64,000 nt of DNA from Azospirillum sp. OGB3 (GCF_014192915.1 NZ_JACHYN010000003.1:558001-622000); one strand, 5' to 3'; counted from the stretch's first letter, positions 46,882-56,305 are shown. Made by a program: numbers and translations. Notes: generated by a model from the sequence alone, not told the origin.

Positions 46882-47250
46882 ATGACCGACACGATCGACA
46901 CGGAGTGCATGATCCTCGTCGCCACGCTGAAGCGTGATGTGGAATCGCTGAAGAAGGTGAGTGAAGCAGCCGCTGATGCCATGCTGGCTGTCTATCGGAC
47001 GGCGGTGCCGCTGGCGAAACACGAAGAGTCGCTCGAAGCAATGCTCGAGGGGTTGAATCAGGCGCTGGACAAATCGCTCGAGCTGACCAAGGCGCTCCGT
47101 AGCCTGTCCCGTCGCATGGAGAAGGATGAGATCAGCGGGCACGAGCTGGCGGAAATCCTCGCCCGCAAACACTATCTCGATCGCCGGGGCTACACATCCT
47201 GGACTTTCGCTCCGCTGGTGCCGGAACGCAATCCGGCGCCGGGCGAATAG
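46882..47250 (+). CDS. helical hypothetical protein
   Basis: The 122-residue protein is almost entirely helical with coiled-coil character (LKRDVESLKKVSEAAADAM, LEAMLEGLNQALDKSLELTK, LRSLSRRMEKDEISGHELAE). AGGAACGGAACGC precedes the ATG. It follows the integrase gene after 103 bases on the same strand. The family is not recognised. It may be a directionality or accessory factor, but nothing in the sequence proves this. Confidence 0.65.
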   Translation: MTDTIDTECMILVATLKRDVESLKKVSEAAADAMLAVYRTAVPLAKHEESLEAMLEGLNQALDKSLELTKALRSLSRRMEKDEISGHELAEILARKHYLDRRGYTSWTFAPLVPERNPAPGE

Positions 47251-47291
47251 CGCGTCCGGTCACCCTTTGCCTTCGTGGACGATGCCGGACG

Positions 47292-47735
47292 CTACCCGCC
47301 GCGCTGATGGGGGACGCTCCCGGAAGCGTTGCCAACGGGCACTGGATCCACGGCCTCCTGCTCGAGCAGGAGGCCGGTTTCCGCAATCGTCCGGGCGATG
47401 ATCCCGACCGCTCCGGGGCGCCGGCTGAGCGCCCTCACGTCGCCCGCGCGCCCGGCACGCCCGAAGCGGCGCACGGTCGATGCGTCCATCAGGTGCGGAA
47501 CGACCGCAGTCCCGAGGCTGTCCTCCAGATGTCCGGCGATGCGCGCGCCGCCGGCGTCGACGTCGCCCCAATGGAACAGGCGGGGTGGCGTCGGGGCCGC
47601 GCGGAGCAGATGGCGCAGCGCCCGAAGCACGGTGAGGCTCGGGAAACCCCCGGTGTAGACCACGCACACGTCCGCCTGCCGCGCCTCGCGCACTTGGCGG
47701 TGGAAGGACGTGAGGTTCTCGACCGTCAGAATCAA
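47292..47735 (-). pseudogene. Wadjet JetD-like (DUF2220) C-terminal fragment
   Basis: The 147-codon frame begins ILTVENLTSFHRQV and continues VVYTGGFPSLTVLRALRHLL, then FHWGDVDAGGARIAGHLED. This is the toprim-like DUF2220 domain of JetD, the nuclease subunit of the Wadjet anti-plasmid system. JetD is normally about 380-420 residues, so more than half, the DUF3322 N-terminal part, is missing. The fragment abuts the JetC-like remnant in a different frame, as a deletion joining the two genes would give. Catalytic Asp residues of the DxD pair remain, but the protein is unlikely to work alone. Confidence 0.62.
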
Positions 47736-49005
47736 AAAGGGGCTTCCGCCATCCCAGGGTCGGATGACCGCTCGACAAGCGTGCCATGTCCCGGTAGCCC
47801 GGCGCCTCCTGGCGTGCGAAGCGGTACGCCAGACCGTGGAACGAGCGCTTGCGCAACTGCCGGTTAAGTTCCCCGAGCAGCCCGCCCATTACGTCGAACG
47901 CGCCGCGCATCTTGCCGACGAAATCCTCCTTGAAGGTCTGGATCGCCTCCAACCGCGCCTGGGCGGCCTCGGCCTCCTTGCGCACGATTTCGTTGTCGCG
48001 CAGGTTGGCGTCCTCCCCCGCGACACATGCGGCGACCGCGTCGATCGTTGCCATCGGGTCATCGTCGGACACGTCGCCCGCCACGTCATCGAACAGGGGG
48101 GCAGCCGGCACGCACGCCGGGCGCGGCAGGTCGGAGCGCCGGAGGTACTCCCGGATGGATTCGAGGAAGGCGTCCTCGGTGCCGGCGAGGCGCTTGTCGC
48201 TGCGGAACAGGACGTAGCCGTCCAGATGCTCAAGGGCGGCCGGCAGCCACCGCGGGTCGTCGACCGGGTGCTTGATGAGCGCGAACTCCTCCTCCATCAG
48301 CACGCGGTCGAACTCGGGGCGCCCAGGGTCGCCTACAGCGATCAGCACAGCCCTGCGCTCGACCGCCTGCGACGCGACCATCACGCGATCAGCGTAGGCG
48401 AGCGACCCTTCCACTTTGTCCCGTAGGTCCGCGATGCTCCGCTCAACCGCGCCGATGCTCGCGCACGCCCTACAGGGCGCCCTCAATGCGTCCTTTCTCC
48501 GCCGTGGCCTCGCAGATGGCCTCCTCGGTCGCGGGAAGACCGCCCTGGCGGCGCGGATCACCTCGATCGGCGCTCGGTCCTGCGCGGCCTCAAGCTGCTG
48601 CTGTCGCATTTCGGCGTCTGCACGGTCTTGCGCGACCCGATCGAACTCCGCCAAGTTGGCCGTGAGACCGGGCGCCGTGAGGCGCTCCAGTTCCGCCACC
48701 TCGTCCCGCAGGGCGCGCTCGGCGCTGCGCGGGCGCTCCAACGCGGTCCGCTGCTCGGTCAGGCTCGCCTCCGCGTCCCGACGGCTCTCCTCCTCCGAGT
48801 CCAGCATGCCCTGGGTGTCGACCTTGCCGAGCAGGAACGGGACCGGCGCCCGCAGCTTGCGCACCGTGCGGCCGCCCGCGGGCATCAGGTCCCGGATGAT
48901 AGCGGCTTCCTCGCGGCGAAGCTCGGCCTCCGTATCGACCATCAGGATGAGGGGCTTCTTCGCCGATCCGCACGCGCCGTGGCAACGGGCGACCAACGAG
49001 AACAC
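47736..49005 (-). pseudogene. Wadjet JetC/SMC-like coiled-coil remnant
   Basis: The frame encodes a coiled-coil SMC-type middle and late region (SLTEQRTALERPRSAERALR, LERLTAPGLTANLAEFDRVA) with a C-terminal-like KMRGAFDVMGGLLGELNRQL and RKRSFHGLAYRF. No Walker A or ABC signature is present, so both ATPase halves are gone. Between about 48465 and 48530 the natural-looking sequence (ATEEAICEATAEKGRIEGAL) lies in a neighbouring frame, which implies two compensating frameshifts. The order JetC then JetD on one strand fits Wadjet; JetA and JetB are absent. The call is by pattern, not database search. Confidence 0.55.
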
Positions 49006-49259
49006 TGCTGGCGTCCGCTCGTCACTTTGCCGAGGCTGGCGATCCAGAGGGCTTGGCGCCGGGCGCGCACCGCAGCCCGCAAGTCGGCCGAACTCTATGC
49101 TGATCCGGGCGCTTCCGGTCCCAGCGCCCCACGGAACCGAGCCGGGCCGTAGGGCTGTCGATCAACTCCCTTGCGCGCCTGCCCGTCTCCCGCCATGATC
49201 GTTCAGGTTGATTCCTCCCTTTTACTCACAATTGGGGCTGCAAGCACCCCCGAGACGCC

Positions 49260-51431
49260 ATGCAGGTCGACGCCGCCGAGTTCGAGAATCTGAAGCGCGA
49301 GTTTCTGCGGCAGATGCCGGGCTTCCGGTCGTTTGCTGAGGCCGGAGCCGCGTACGTCGAGACCGAGCGCCGTTCCAAGGACGAGCTCGTGGCGCTCGTG
49401 CGCGCGGCCCTGCTCCCCCGGTTGACGGCCCCTGCGGCGACCCCGGCGCAGGCGCGTGAGGTGTGCGCCGCGCTGTATCAGGTGATGCAGAGGGAGGCGC
49501 TGCCGTCGAGCGGGCGTCCGCAGAACCTCGTAGGCTGGCGATCCTGGGAGCACTTGGCCAAGCTGACCGACGAGCAGTGCCTCGCCGCCGCAGGTGCCCT
49601 GCGGGAGTTGCTGCTTGGCGAGGGCGACGCGGCGGAACGGCTCGAGCGCTTCACGAACGCCTACCAGGCTGTACTCCCGACGGGCGGCGGCAGGCCCGCG
49701 GTGCTTCGCAACGTCGGCACGCTGCTGCTGATGCTGATCGATCCCGAGCGGGACATCTTCGTCCGCACCGACCTGTTCGACAAGGCCGGCGCTCGGCTGA
49801 GCGGGCGCAAGCTGGGCGGTTGGGGACGCCCGCCGAGCGCCGCCGATTACCGTGATGCGCGCGCGTTCGCGGCCGCCATCCGGCAGAAGCTGGCCGAGGA
49901 GGGCTGGGCGCCGCGCGACATGATCGACGTCCAGAGCTTCCTGTGGGTGGCCATGGCCGGCGACGACGCGCCGGCGACGCCGGACGCCGAACCTCCCGTG
50001 CCGGCGGGCGGCGGGCTTGCCGCCATCCTGGCCGCGACCGATGCCGCCTCCCGACGCCTGGTGGTGCGCGTCCGCCCGCCGGCCGAGGGAATCGGCGGCT
50101 GGCTGGCCGGCTCCGACCTTCGCCTCGACGTGGCCCCCGCCACGGACTTGGCGGCGTTCGCCACGCAAAAGGACCTTGCCGCCGCCCTTGCCGACGCCAA
50201 CCCGGACGAGGGCTTCGCGCAGGACACCGCCGCCGGCTTGTGGCTGGTGCGCGCGCTCCAGCCCGGCGACGTCGTCGTGGCGGGGGAGGCGTCCGGCGAG
50301 GTGCGCGCGGCCGGCGTCGTGACCGAGCCCTACCGGCGGCTGGCGGCCCCGGAGGACGTTCACCGCGTCGGCGTCGCCTGGCACACCGGCGGCTTTCCCC
50401 GCCGCGTCGAGCAACGCTCCTGGCGCTTCAACGACGTCCACGAGGTCCATCGCGAGCTGCTGGTCCAGCTCGCGATGGAGCAGCCGCGCCGCGAGACGCT
50501 GCCGGAGCCGCCGTTTGCGGAGATCGTCGACCGCGTCCGGGCCTCCGGCCTGCGGCTGTCCGAACGCACCTTGCGCCGCTACCACGTCGCGCTGAAAGCC
50601 CGCGGCTTCGTCATCCTGGCCGGCGTGAGCGGCACGGGCAAGACGTGGCTGACGGACGTTTACGCCAAGGCGGTCGGCGCGCGGTATCTGGTGGTTCCGG
50701 TGGCGCCGAATTGGACCACCAACGAGGATCTGCTCGGCTACTTCAACCCGCTCGACCGCGCCTTCCACGCCACTGCGTTCACCCGCTTCCTTCAGGAAGC
50801 GGGCCAGGAGTACGCCGCCGCGCAGGCCGCCCGGCGCTCGGCGCGCCCGTTCCATCTCGTGCTCGACGAGATGAACCTGGCCCGCGTCGAGTACTACTTC
50901 GCCACGTTCCTGTCGGCCATGGAGCTGCGCGCCCGCAGCGGGCAGGCCGAGGTCGAGCTCGCCGGCGGGCGGCGGGTCGCGTTGCCGCCCAATCTGGCGT
51001 TCATCGGCACGGTCAACGTCGACGAGACCACGCACGCCTTCGCTGACAAGATCTACGACCGTGCGCAAATGCTCGAGCTGGACAGCCCACGCGAGTTGCT
51101 GGCCGCGCAGCTCGACGGCAAGCCCTTTGCCGCCCCGGTGCTGGACGTCTGGGACGTGGTCGCCGAGGTCGCCCCCTTCGCGTTCCGCGTCTTGTCCGAG
51201 ATCGACCAGTACGTCGCGCACTCCCAGGCGCTGGGCGTCGCGTGGCCGGACGCGCTGGACGAGCAGGTGCTGCAGAAGGTGCTGCCGAAGATCAAGGGCA
51301 ACGATGCCCGGGTCGGCGACGCGTTGCAGCGCCTCGTCGACCTGTGTGCCCCCACGATGCCGCTCAGCGCCGCCCGCGCCCGCCAGATGCACCACCGCTT
51401 CCTCGCGCATGGCTTCACCTCTTTCTTCTGA
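49260..51431 (+). CDS. McrB-type AAA+ NTPase
   Basis: The 723-residue protein has an N-terminal region without recognised domain (about 1-430; it may bind modified DNA, as in other McrB proteins). A C-terminal AAA+ NTPase of the McrB clade follows. Walker A is GVSGTGKTW (about 455-463), Walker B LVLDEMNLARVEYYF (about 532-546), and the McrB-type sensor block FIGTVNVDETTHAFADKIYD (about 580-600). In McrBC systems the McrB motor translocates on DNA after recognising modified bases and activates the nuclease partner. The next gene overlaps its 3' end by 23 bases and encodes such a partner. The ribosome site is weak. Confidence 0.85.
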   Translation: MQVDAAEFENLKREFLRQMPGFRSFAEAGAAYVETERRSKDELVALVRAALLPRLTAPAATPAQAREVCAALYQVMQREALPSSGRPQNLVGWRSWEHLAKLTDEQCLAAAGALRELLLGEGDAAERLERFTNAYQAVLPTGGGRPAVLRNVGTLLLMLIDPERDIFVRTDLFDKAGARLSGRKLGGWGRPPSAADYRDARAFAAAIRQKLAEEGWAPRDMIDVQSFLWVAMAGDDAPATPDAEPPVPAGGGLAAILAATDAASRRLVVRVRPPAEGIGGWLAGSDLRLDVAPATDLAAFATQKDLAAALADANPDEGFAQDTAAGLWLVRALQPGDVVVAGEASGEVRAAGVVTEPYRRLAAPEDVHRVGVAWHTGGFPRRVEQRSWRFNDVHEVHRELLVQLAMEQPRRETLPEPPFAEIVDRVRASGLRLSERTLRRYHVALKARGFVILAGVSGTGKTWLTDVYAKAVGARYLVVPVAPNWTTNEDLLGYFNPLDRAFHATAFTRFLQEAGQEYAAAQAARRSARPFHLVLDEMNLARVEYYFATFLSAMELRARSGQAEVELAGGRRVALPPNLAFIGTVNVDETTHAFADKIYDRAQMLELDSPRELLAAQLDGKPFAAPVLDVWDVVAEVAPFAFRVLSEIDQYVAHSQALGVAWPDALDEQVLQKVLPKIKGNDARVGDALQRLVDLCAPTMPLSAARARQMHHRFLAHGFTSFF

Positions 51432-53064
51432 TCCCGCACCGCCGGCCGGCGCCACGCCTTCCCTCGTGTTCCACGACGCCCGGGGGGTGCCGGTCGCCGT
51501 CCCGCGCGAGTGGGAGCCGGGAACACTGGTCCTGGCGGACGTTCCCTTGGAGCGGTGGGCCGATGTCCAGGTCACGCTGAACGGCCGGCCCCTCGCGGTC
51601 CGGGTGGAGCGGGTCGCGGGCGTGCCGCGCGTCACCGTCCCCTGGGACCGAGCCGGCGCCGGGCGCTGGCGCGTGGCGGTCCGCGACGGCGCCTCGCTCG
51701 CCGAGGCGGTGATCCACATCCGTTCGGCTAAGCTGTCGGACGCGGCGTTGGCGGCCATGGTCGAGGACCTCGAGACACGCCTGCCGGCTTCGGTGGCCAT
51801 CGGGCTCGACCGGCTCGGCGCGTTCGCCGGCCTGTCCTTCCGTCCGCCCGGGCCGGCGACGCTGGCGCAAGAGTTCGAGGAAATCCGTCAGGCGCTCGAA
51901 GGTGCGGCCGGGCGGCCCGGCCTGATCGAAACCTTGAACCGGCTCGGCCGCGACCCGCACGTCGTGCTCGCCGACCGAGAGATTTGGACGCCGGCCGAGC
52001 GCGTCCGTCGCCCGGTCCCGGGGCGGCTCGCGGCGGCGCTGGGGCGGGCGGGCAATCTCACGGCCGAGCGGTTGCCGCTGCGACTCGTCGATGCCCGCAG
52101 CGAGCCGACCCATGACACCTACGAGAACCGGCTCGTGCGCGAGTTCCGCGACCAGGTCGACGGACGGCTGCGCCGTCTCGAGACCTGCGCCGGTCTGTCG
52201 GCCGGCTTCGCGGCCGCGGCCGGCGACATCCTGCGCGGCCTGCGCGCCCGCTTCCGCGCGGCGTGCCGGGCCGCGGCGTTTCTCGACGGTGTCGGGCGAC
52301 TGCGCTCCGCCCCGGACCGCCTGACGATGGTCCTGCTGCGCCGGCCGGCGTACCGCGCCGCCTTGGAAGGCTTCCTCGCGCTTCGGCGTTCCGCCCGCGC
52401 CTGCCTGCGGGACCCCGCGCTCGAGGCCCCGATGGAGAACGTGCCGGCGCTGTACGAGACCTGGGGCACGCTCACCCTGATCGACGCCCTTCTCGCCGTT
52501 GCGGCCGACCTGAGGTTCACCGTCGCCGGCCAGCGTCTGGTCACGCCCGGGCTGATGGGGGCGCTGGTGGACGTGCTTCCGGATGGTCGGCCCGCCGTCG
52601 TGCTCAGCCGCGCCGACGGCTGTACGGTGACGCTGACGCCGCAGCGCGACTTTGCCCCGCCGCCCTTTGCCGACCTGGGCAGCGTCAGCTTCCGCCAAAT
52701 TCCGGACGTGACCTTAGAGGTCCGCACGCCGCTGCGCCGCGAGCTGCTGATCCTGGATCCGAAGTACAAGCTGTTCGGTGACGCCGACGGGGACGGCGGC
52801 GCCGCCGGACCGAAGAAAGAGGACATCGACAAGATGCACGCGTACCGCGACGCCATACGGGACGCGAACGGCGACGCCGTGGTGAGGATGGCAGCCATCC
52901 TCTATCCGGGACCGGAGCGGTGGTTCGGCGACGGCGTCGCGGCGCTGACCGCCATGCCCGGCACGGATGCGTTGCGGACGACGGCCGCCCGCCTGTTCCG
53001 CGCCGCCCTGGAGCCGGCGGTGCCGTTCGCCAGCAGGCCGGTCGCGGTCGGCCAAACGATGTGA
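51409..53064 (+). CDS. McrC-like DUF2357/PD-(D/E)XK nuclease
   Basis: The 551-residue protein resembles DUF2357 proteins that replace McrC. The N-terminal beta-rich part (about 1-90) includes VTLNGRPLAVRVERVAG. A central helical region carries THDTYENRLVREFRDQVDGR, a typical DUF2357 stretch. The C-terminal nuclease core RRELLILDPKYKLFGD (about 443-458) with KKEDIDKMHAYRDAIRDANG gives the D...D-x-K pattern. It starts inside the end of the mcrB-like gene (23-base overlap), so the two are translationally coupled and probably form one complex. Confidence 0.83.
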   Translation: MASPLSSDPAPPAGATPSLVFHDARGVPVAVPREWEPGTLVLADVPLERWADVQVTLNGRPLAVRVERVAGVPRVTVPWDRAGAGRWRVAVRDGASLAEAVIHIRSAKLSDAALAAMVEDLETRLPASVAIGLDRLGAFAGLSFRPPGPATLAQEFEEIRQALEGAAGRPGLIETLNRLGRDPHVVLADREIWTPAERVRRPVPGRLAAALGRAGNLTAERLPLRLVDARSEPTHDTYENRLVREFRDQVDGRLRRLETCAGLSAGFAAAAGDILRGLRARFRAACRAAAFLDGVGRLRSAPDRLTMVLLRRPAYRAALEGFLALRRSARACLRDPALEAPMENVPALYETWGTLTLIDALLAVAADLRFTVAGQRLVTPGLMGALVDVLPDGRPAVVLSRADGCTVTLTPQRDFAPPPFADLGSVSFRQIPDVTLEVRTPLRRELLILDPKYKLFGDADGDGGAAGPKKEDIDKMHAYRDAIRDANGDAVVRMAAILYPGPERWFGDGVAALTAMPGTDALRTTAARLFRAALEPAVPFASRPVAVGQTM

Positions 53065-53071
53065 GAGACGC

Positions 53072-53653
53072 GTGAGCGACGATCAGCCGACCATTGCGCT
53101 GGGTGTCCTCGACGGCCAGCACGTGGCGTTCGCAATGCTCGGCGGGGAGATCCTGTTCCAGTGCACCGGAGCGAGCGAAGAGGCCGCGAGAGCCGCCGTG
53201 CTAGCCCGCCTTCGCCCCGCCGGGGCGGTGGGTGTCCGCAGCGGTGCGCTGGTGCCGGCCACCGGCGCCAGCGGCGGCGCGCCGGACGTTGCCGATGGTC
53301 CGGTGTTCGAGCTGCGCGGCGGCGCCGCGGCGGCGCGCGGCCGATCGGATGGGAACGGATTCATCGTGCTCGCCGGTTCGACCGCCCGCGCCCACGGCAC
53401 CGACGTCAGTCGCGACCGCCCGCTGCGTGACCAACTCCTGGCGCGCGGCGTGCTGCGGCCGGCCGCCGATCCCAAGCTGCTGGTCTTTGCCCAAGCGTGG
53501 CGGTTCTCCAGCGCGAGTCAAGCCGGTGGCGTCGTGCTCGACCGCAACTGCAGCGGTCCGACCGCCTGGAGGATTCCCGGCACCGGCCAGACGTTGCGCG
53601 ATTGGCAGAAGGCCAGCCCCGGCGCGCCGCCACGGCACGAGGAGCCGCGCTGA
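53072..53653 (+). CDS. LVDG-module protein 1, with DUF4357-like C-terminus
   Basis: The 193-residue protein starts at a GTG 7 bases after the nuclease stop. Residues about 7-48 (ALGVLDGQHVAFAMLGGEIL, then LFQCTG) are the first copy of a module shared with the next two genes. The C-terminal part (about 85-190) reads GRSDGNGFIVLAGSTARAHG, LRDQLLARGVL, then FSSASQAGGVVLDRNCSG, which matches DUF4357, a domain found in restriction-related and GIY-YIG proteins. It probably acts with the McrBC-like pair. Confidence 0.75.
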   Translation: MSDDQPTIALGVLDGQHVAFAMLGGEILFQCTGASEEAARAAVLARLRPAGAVGVRSGALVPATGASGGAPDVADGPVFELRGGAAAARGRSDGNGFIVLAGSTARAHGTDVSRDRPLRDQLLARGVLRPAADPKLLVFAQAWRFSSASQAGGVVLDRNCSGPTAWRIPGTGQTLRDWQKASPGAPPRHEEPR

Positions 53654-53758
53654 TTCCGCCGTTGTGCCCATCGCTCCAGGACGACACTGGAGCCAGGGGT
53701 GGCGCGTGGCCGGTGCAGAGGCTTGAGCGGGTGATCGACATGGATGTGGAGGAGGCGC

Positions 53759-54550
53759 ATGACGGCACACAGGATGACCATCGAGCTGGACGACGTCACG
53801 ATCAGCGCTGGGCTGGTCGACGGCCGTCCCGTCGCCGTGGTCCTGTCGGGTGGGGAAGCGCTGTTTCAGACGACGGGCGAGGATGTCGGCGATGCCGTCG
53901 ACAAAGCGCACGCGCGGCTGGCCAATCGCCATGCCCCGCGAACCTCGGCCACGACCGTGCCGGCCCCGGCAGCCATGGCGACCGACGGGCCGGGGCGGGT
54001 CGCGTCGGGGTGCATCCAGGTCCAGCCGCGGACCCGGCGGCTTCCCCTGCCGGCCTTCTTCTGTCTGGAGGCCGGCCGGGAACTCCGCCCCAGGCTCTCC
54101 GGCAACGCCGACGACGGCATTTTCCAGGGCTTCCACCAGGTCGACCCAACCCGCCAGAGCCCGATGACGCCGGTCATGCCCAACATCGCCCGGGCGCGGG
54201 CGTCCGGGAACGCCTATCCGGCCCGGGCCGACGAAACCGTCGTGAGTTCGGCTGCCTACCGCGATCTCGTCATGGTCAGTCACGCCGTCTACGCGCTGCT
54301 GAAGGAGCGCGGAACCGTGTGCGCCCAGGACATCGACGGCGAGGTTGCCGAGCGGGTGTCGGGCCGCTTCACCGGCCCCGAGGTGACGAAGAAGGTCAGG
54401 CCGTGCGTGCTCGACACGCTGCGCGACCTGCGCCTCTTCGGGCTCGCCACGGCTCCGGTCCAAGGCGGATTCCGGCGCACGACGCCGTTCCGCTTCGTGG
54501 ACCCGCACACGGTGCTGCTGGCCGACGCGACGGAGACGCTGACGGCATGA
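53759..54550 (+). CDS. LVDG-module protein 2, with helical wHTH-like C-terminus
   Basis: The 263-residue protein starts at ATG 53759, with GGAGGAGG close upstream. The shared module spans about residues 7-45 (ISAGLVDGRPVAVVLSGGEA, LFQTTG, AVDKAHARL). A low-complexity linker follows (about 50-100). The C-terminal helical part (about 155-260: SHAVYALLKERGTVCAQDID, VRPCVLDTLRDLRLFGLA, then RTTPFRFVDP) looks like a winged helix. This could be a DNA-binding or adaptor protein. No family is recognised. Confidence 0.72.
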   Translation: MTAHRMTIELDDVTISAGLVDGRPVAVVLSGGEALFQTTGEDVGDAVDKAHARLANRHAPRTSATTVPAPAAMATDGPGRVASGCIQVQPRTRRLPLPAFFCLEAGRELRPRLSGNADDGIFQGFHQVDPTRQSPMTPVMPNIARARASGNAYPARADETVVSSAAYRDLVMVSHAVYALLKERGTVCAQDIDGEVAERVSGRFTGPEVTKKVRPCVLDTLRDLRLFGLATAPVQGGFRRTTPFRFVDPHTVLLADATETLTA

Positions 54551-54581
54551 TGTCAGAAAGCCGAACAGGGAGGATCGCGCC

Positions 54582-55235
54582 ATGGGCGGGATGATCATCG
54601 TGGAAGAGGGTGCGTTGCGGATCGTCGGCGGGCTGGTCGACGGCCGCCCCGTCGCCGTCGTCCAGGAGGCCGACGACGTGCTGTTTCGCGTGTCCGGCAA
54701 CAGCATCGAGGACGCCGTTGCCGTGGCACGGGCGCGGTTGGGGGCTGGCGGCGGCGTTCCGTGCCAGCGCGCGCCGGTGGACGTGCCTGTCGATGCGGCG
54801 GCGCCCACGCTGTCCGCGCCGCCGCGCGACCTGCGCGCGTTGCTCCGCGCCGCCGTTGCCGCGTTCGACCCGCTGCGCAGCGAGGGCGTGACCGAAGGTC
54901 CCGGCAAGGACCGCTACCGCAAGATCTACGTGGCGGGCTGGCCGGCCTTGGTGCATTACGAGTTCCTGCCGTCCCACGCCCGCCGCCACATGGGCGTCGA
55001 GTTGCACGTCGAGACGGAGAAGGCCGCCGCGGTTACGGGCATCCTGCCCGCCCTGTGCGCCGGAGTGCGCGATGCCATGCCCGGGCAGGCGGTGGTGCAC
55101 GATCCCAATTGGGTCGGCGGCTGCGGACGCCTGCAGGTCGTTTTTCCAGACACGGCGACCGCGGACACACTGGCGCGTGCCATGCAGCAGTTGATCGTAC
55201 TCACCCGGCCGCGGGTCGAGGCTGCGCTTCACTAG
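54582..55235 (+). CDS. LVDG-module protein 3, with unknown C-terminal domain
   Basis: The 217-residue protein starts at ATG 54582 with GGAGG about 8 bases upstream. The shared module is at residues about 11-52 (LRIVGGLVDGRPVAVVQEAD, LFRVSG, AVAVARARL). After a linker (about 55-80) a C-terminal alpha/beta domain of about 130 residues contains KDRYRKIYVAGWPALVHYEF, GVELHVETEKAAAVTGILPA and VGGCGRLQVVF. The family is not recognised; the strand pattern vaguely recalls DUF4268-type domains of restriction loci. It is the last gene of the five-gene run. Confidence 0.72.
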   Translation: MGGMIIVEEGALRIVGGLVDGRPVAVVQEADDVLFRVSGNSIEDAVAVARARLGAGGGVPCQRAPVDVPVDAAAPTLSAPPRDLRALLRAAVAAFDPLRSEGVTEGPGKDRYRKIYVAGWPALVHYEFLPSHARRHMGVELHVETEKAAAVTGILPALCAGVRDAMPGQAVVHDPNWVGGCGRLQVVFPDTATADTLARAMQQLIVLTRPRVEAALH

Positions 55236-55443
55236 CGCGTTTGCCACGAAGGCGGAGCCGCCCCGTCGCCGAGTGTGGCGAAGCGGGAGCGGCTCCTTGC
55301 CGACGCCCGGCCGCCTCCAGGTCCGGGTGGGTGCCGGGGACGGGCAGCCCACGGCAACGCTTCGAAACCGTTGTCGCGTCATCAACGCTGAAATCGTCGC
55401 GGCCACGTCGACGCCCCGTCATCAGGCGTGTTCCGTCATCGGC

Positions 55444-55743
55444 TTACCGGAGGTGCTCCCCTCTTGCTAGCCGCGCCAGATCATGCGCCGTCACCACGCC
55501 AAGCGCCAACAACGCCGCGAGGGCGTCGTTCATGGCCGGTTCGGCCGCCACGCAAGCCTGATCAACGGCCAAACCGTCCACTACCTCCCATCCCGCCTCT
55601 TCTGTCCGCTGCGCCAGGACCGACCAGACCCACTCGGTACGACCGTCGCCATTCCGGGGCAGCGGATCCACGTGAAGCCTGAGGCCCGGCCCGACATCCA
55701 GCCGCCAGCCCTGGCCAATCATTCGCCAGCCCAGTTCCGTCAT
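55444..55743 (-). CDS. small hypothetical protein of a two-gene operon
   Basis: The 99-residue protein is Trp-rich in its first half (LGWRMIGQGWRLDVGPGLRL, TEWVWSVLAQRTEEAGWEVV) and has an Ala/Leu-rich helical end. Its ATG overlaps the stop of the gene before it by 4 bases (ATGA). It is convergent with the LVDG-module genes. No family is recognised. Confidence 0.6.
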   Translation of the reverse strand: MTELGWRMIGQGWRLDVGPGLRLHVDPLPRNGDGRTEWVWSVLAQRTEEAGWEVVDGLAVDQACVAAEPAMNDALAALLALGVVTAHDLARLARGEHLR

Positions 55744-56024
55744 GGGACGACGGACCGCGCCAGGGCGGCACGCTCATGGCCGCTCAGGCGTGCGAGTAGT
55801 GCCGCTTCCGCGGCGACCATGGCGGCCGTCGCCGTTGCCGCGTCGCCGCTGAACGGCCGGTCCGGGCTAGGTGGCTTCGCGCCCCAGTTCCATGATGTGG
55901 CGGTCGGATGCGAATTAGGAGATGCCCAAAGAAACCAGCCGCGCCAGGCCGCCGCCATGTGGCCGAGATCCGGCGGGTCGCAGGCCAACGGCCGCCAGTG
56001 CAGCAGAAGTTGCCCGTCCGACAT
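55740..56024 (-). CDS. small hypothetical protein, first gene of the pair
   Basis: The 94-residue protein has GGAGG 6 bases before ATG 56024. It is Trp-rich (LLLHWRPLACDPP, AAWRGWFLWASPNSH), with a helical Ala-rich C-terminus (AATATAAMVAAEAALLARL). The longer frame from 56219 is not supported by composition. It is translationally coupled to the 99-residue protein. The function is unknown. Confidence 0.6.
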   Translation of the reverse strand: MSDGQLLLHWRPLACDPPDLGHMAAAWRGWFLWASPNSHPTATSWNWGAKPPSPDRPFSGDAATATAAMVAAEAALLARLSGHERAALARSVVP

Positions 56025-56305
56025 CAGCCGCCTCCGCCCGAAGGAGTTTCCTATTCCAACCCTCCGCAACGGGGCCAGCCGCCATGGCGGTGTGCGGCAC
56101 CATCTCCGTCCAGGTCTGCGCCGTGAGGGACGGTCGCGATGTTCCTGGCCCCAAATTATGCGAGGTGGGTCCATCATACCGAACAGCCTGTCACCTGACA
56201 TGCCGCCGCTGTCATGCACTCTTTCGCTTTGGGACGCCGGCGGTATCAGCGGGTATCCCGGTGTGCCGTTGTCCAGCGTCCGCCGGATGGTGAACGTCCT
56301 TTCGG

